Source: Lachnospiraceae bacterium
GTDB taxonomy: Bacteria; Bacillota; Clostridia; Lachnospirales; Lachnospiraceae
Direction: 5' to 3'
Assembly: GCA_017449765.1 (NCBI GenBank)
Contig: JAFTFE010000001.1
Coordinates: 1 to 38,514 of the forward strand
Length of the DNA: 38,514 nucleotides
Shown piece by piece: positions 38,037 through 38,514 of the stretch (positions are counted from its first letter, which is position 1; each line of letters opens with the position of its first letter). Below the pieces are notes generated by a model that had not been told where the DNA came from, made no database searches, and worked only from the letters and a program-made list of their open reading frames with translations. Both the position numbers and the translations under genes were made by a program.

Positions 38037-38404
38037 TACCACATCTCCTTTGATATTCTTTTTTTCTTTTTAAATCTAGATTTAAAATTTATTCTATCTT
38101 CTATTATTTCGTGAGCTTCTCTTGATAATGAAATTCCATTAGATAGTTCTAATGCTAAGTCAGGACGTTCTTTTATTGGTACTATATGATGGACTGTATT
38201 TGCATCTACAACTTTTATTTTATCTGGTTTATGCTTTCCATCATCCCACTTACCTAAAAAGAATTGACATTTATGTTTATCTCTTTCTAATACTTTCTCT
38301 CTATAAATATCGAAATCAGTTGAATTATAAAACTTATTGGTATTGCCTTTGGCTATTTCTTCTTCCCAATTAAAATATTTTCTTCTTTTTCTTCTTTGTT
38401 TCAT
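38036..38404 (-). CDS. HNH endonuclease (repeat copy)
   Basis: Same 122-aa gene as 148-516. On the circular molecule there is one copy, at the head of the packaging operon. Confidence 0.85.
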   Translation of the reverse strand: MKQRRKRRKYFNWEEEIAKGNTNKFYNSTDFDIYREKVLERDKHKCQFFLGKWDDGKHKPDKIKVVDANTVHHIVPIKERPDLALELSNGISLSREAHEIIEDRINFKSRFKKKKRISKEMW

Positions 38405-38514
38405 ATTATCACCAACTCTTATAAATACTGTGTTGAATTTAACACGAGCCCAGCCTCGATTCTGTGCACTTGATACTGGTTGTTTTATAAATTCAACACA
38501 CTATCTATGAAAGA

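Larger units (their letters stand above)
37889..38514. repeat. Right copy of the 626-bp terminal direct repeat
   Basis: Identical to 1-626. It contains second copies of the membrane protein gene, the HNH gene and most of the leader RNA, and ends inside the leader hairpin (position 626 equivalent). Confidence 0.97.

Noticed and set aside
1-38514. Mycoplasma-type code (TGA as Trp)
   Set aside because: TGA ends many genes in ATGA overlaps and Trp is encoded by TGG.
1-38514. tRNA genes or CRISPR arrays
   Set aside because: None was seen by eye: no cloverleaf candidates and no regularly spaced long repeats. Short iterons are regulatory-scale repeats.

Overview
This window is an essentially complete temperate siphophage (prophage-type) genome, strongly AT-rich, with Firmicutes-style Shine-Dalgarno sites. 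TGA acts as an ordinary stop (many ATGA stop/start overlaps), so the genetic code is standard; a low-GC, probably gut-associated, Bacilli or Clostridia host is the best inference. Bases 1-626 are repeated exactly at 37889-38514, so the molecule closes into a circle of 37,888 bp. Gene families are named from recognisable motifs; no database search was run.

Layout. The late operon runs leftward on the minus strand from 516 through the circular junction (copy at 38404) and then from 37770 down to about 18358: HNH endonuclease, small membrane protein, candidate cos region, P-loop NTPase, TerS, TerL, portal, ClpP-type protease, HK97-type capsid, connector, stopper and tail-joining proteins, major tail protein, gpG/gpGT tail chaperones (with a -1 frameshift), tape measure, Dit, Tal-like protein with lectin-like and S74 chaperone domains, BppU/collagen-type receptor-binding protein, holin, a short helical-hairpin protein of probable Acb2/Tad1 (anti-CBASS/anti-Thoeris sponge) type, GH25-Cpl7-LysM endolysin and an HNH-like protein. 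Next comes a small cargo region (16688-18297): an RHH repressor diverging from a membrane-anchored glucosaminidase operon, with matched operators, plus one further cassette under iterated boxes.

The lysogeny block is on the plus strand: a large serine integrase (15163-16623) with a dyad attP candidate immediately downstream; a three-gene cluster ending in HicB-like and HicA-like genes; a lipoprotein (possible superinfection exclusion); an ImmA-like peptidase; and a CI/ImmR-like repressor facing a leftward Cro-like gene across a switch of 17-bp palindromic operators, one of which exactly fills a promoter spacer. A single-gene membrane moron (11183-11746) also points rightward.

The early operon (12324 to 840, leftward) holds a winged-helix replication initiator with iterons inside its gene, a DnaB-type helicase, and a long, tightly overlapping run of small proteins (coiled coils, one-TM proteins, a recurring C-terminal module). 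Two NUMOD4-HNH-NUMOD1 homing endonucleases interrupt this run, one apparently inserted in frame inside another gene. It ends with a tyrosine recombinase and a DUF1492/ArpU-like late regulator, whose own 3' end carries 10-bp iterons. Downstream lie a terminator and the late leader, which contains a candidate structured RNA.

The points most worth a second look are the RHH-controlled glucosaminidase module, the in-frame homing endonuclease, the Acb2/Tad1-like gene, the leader RNA with a possible pseudoknot, the attP dyad, the operator-in-spacer switch and the three-gene HicBA-linked cluster.
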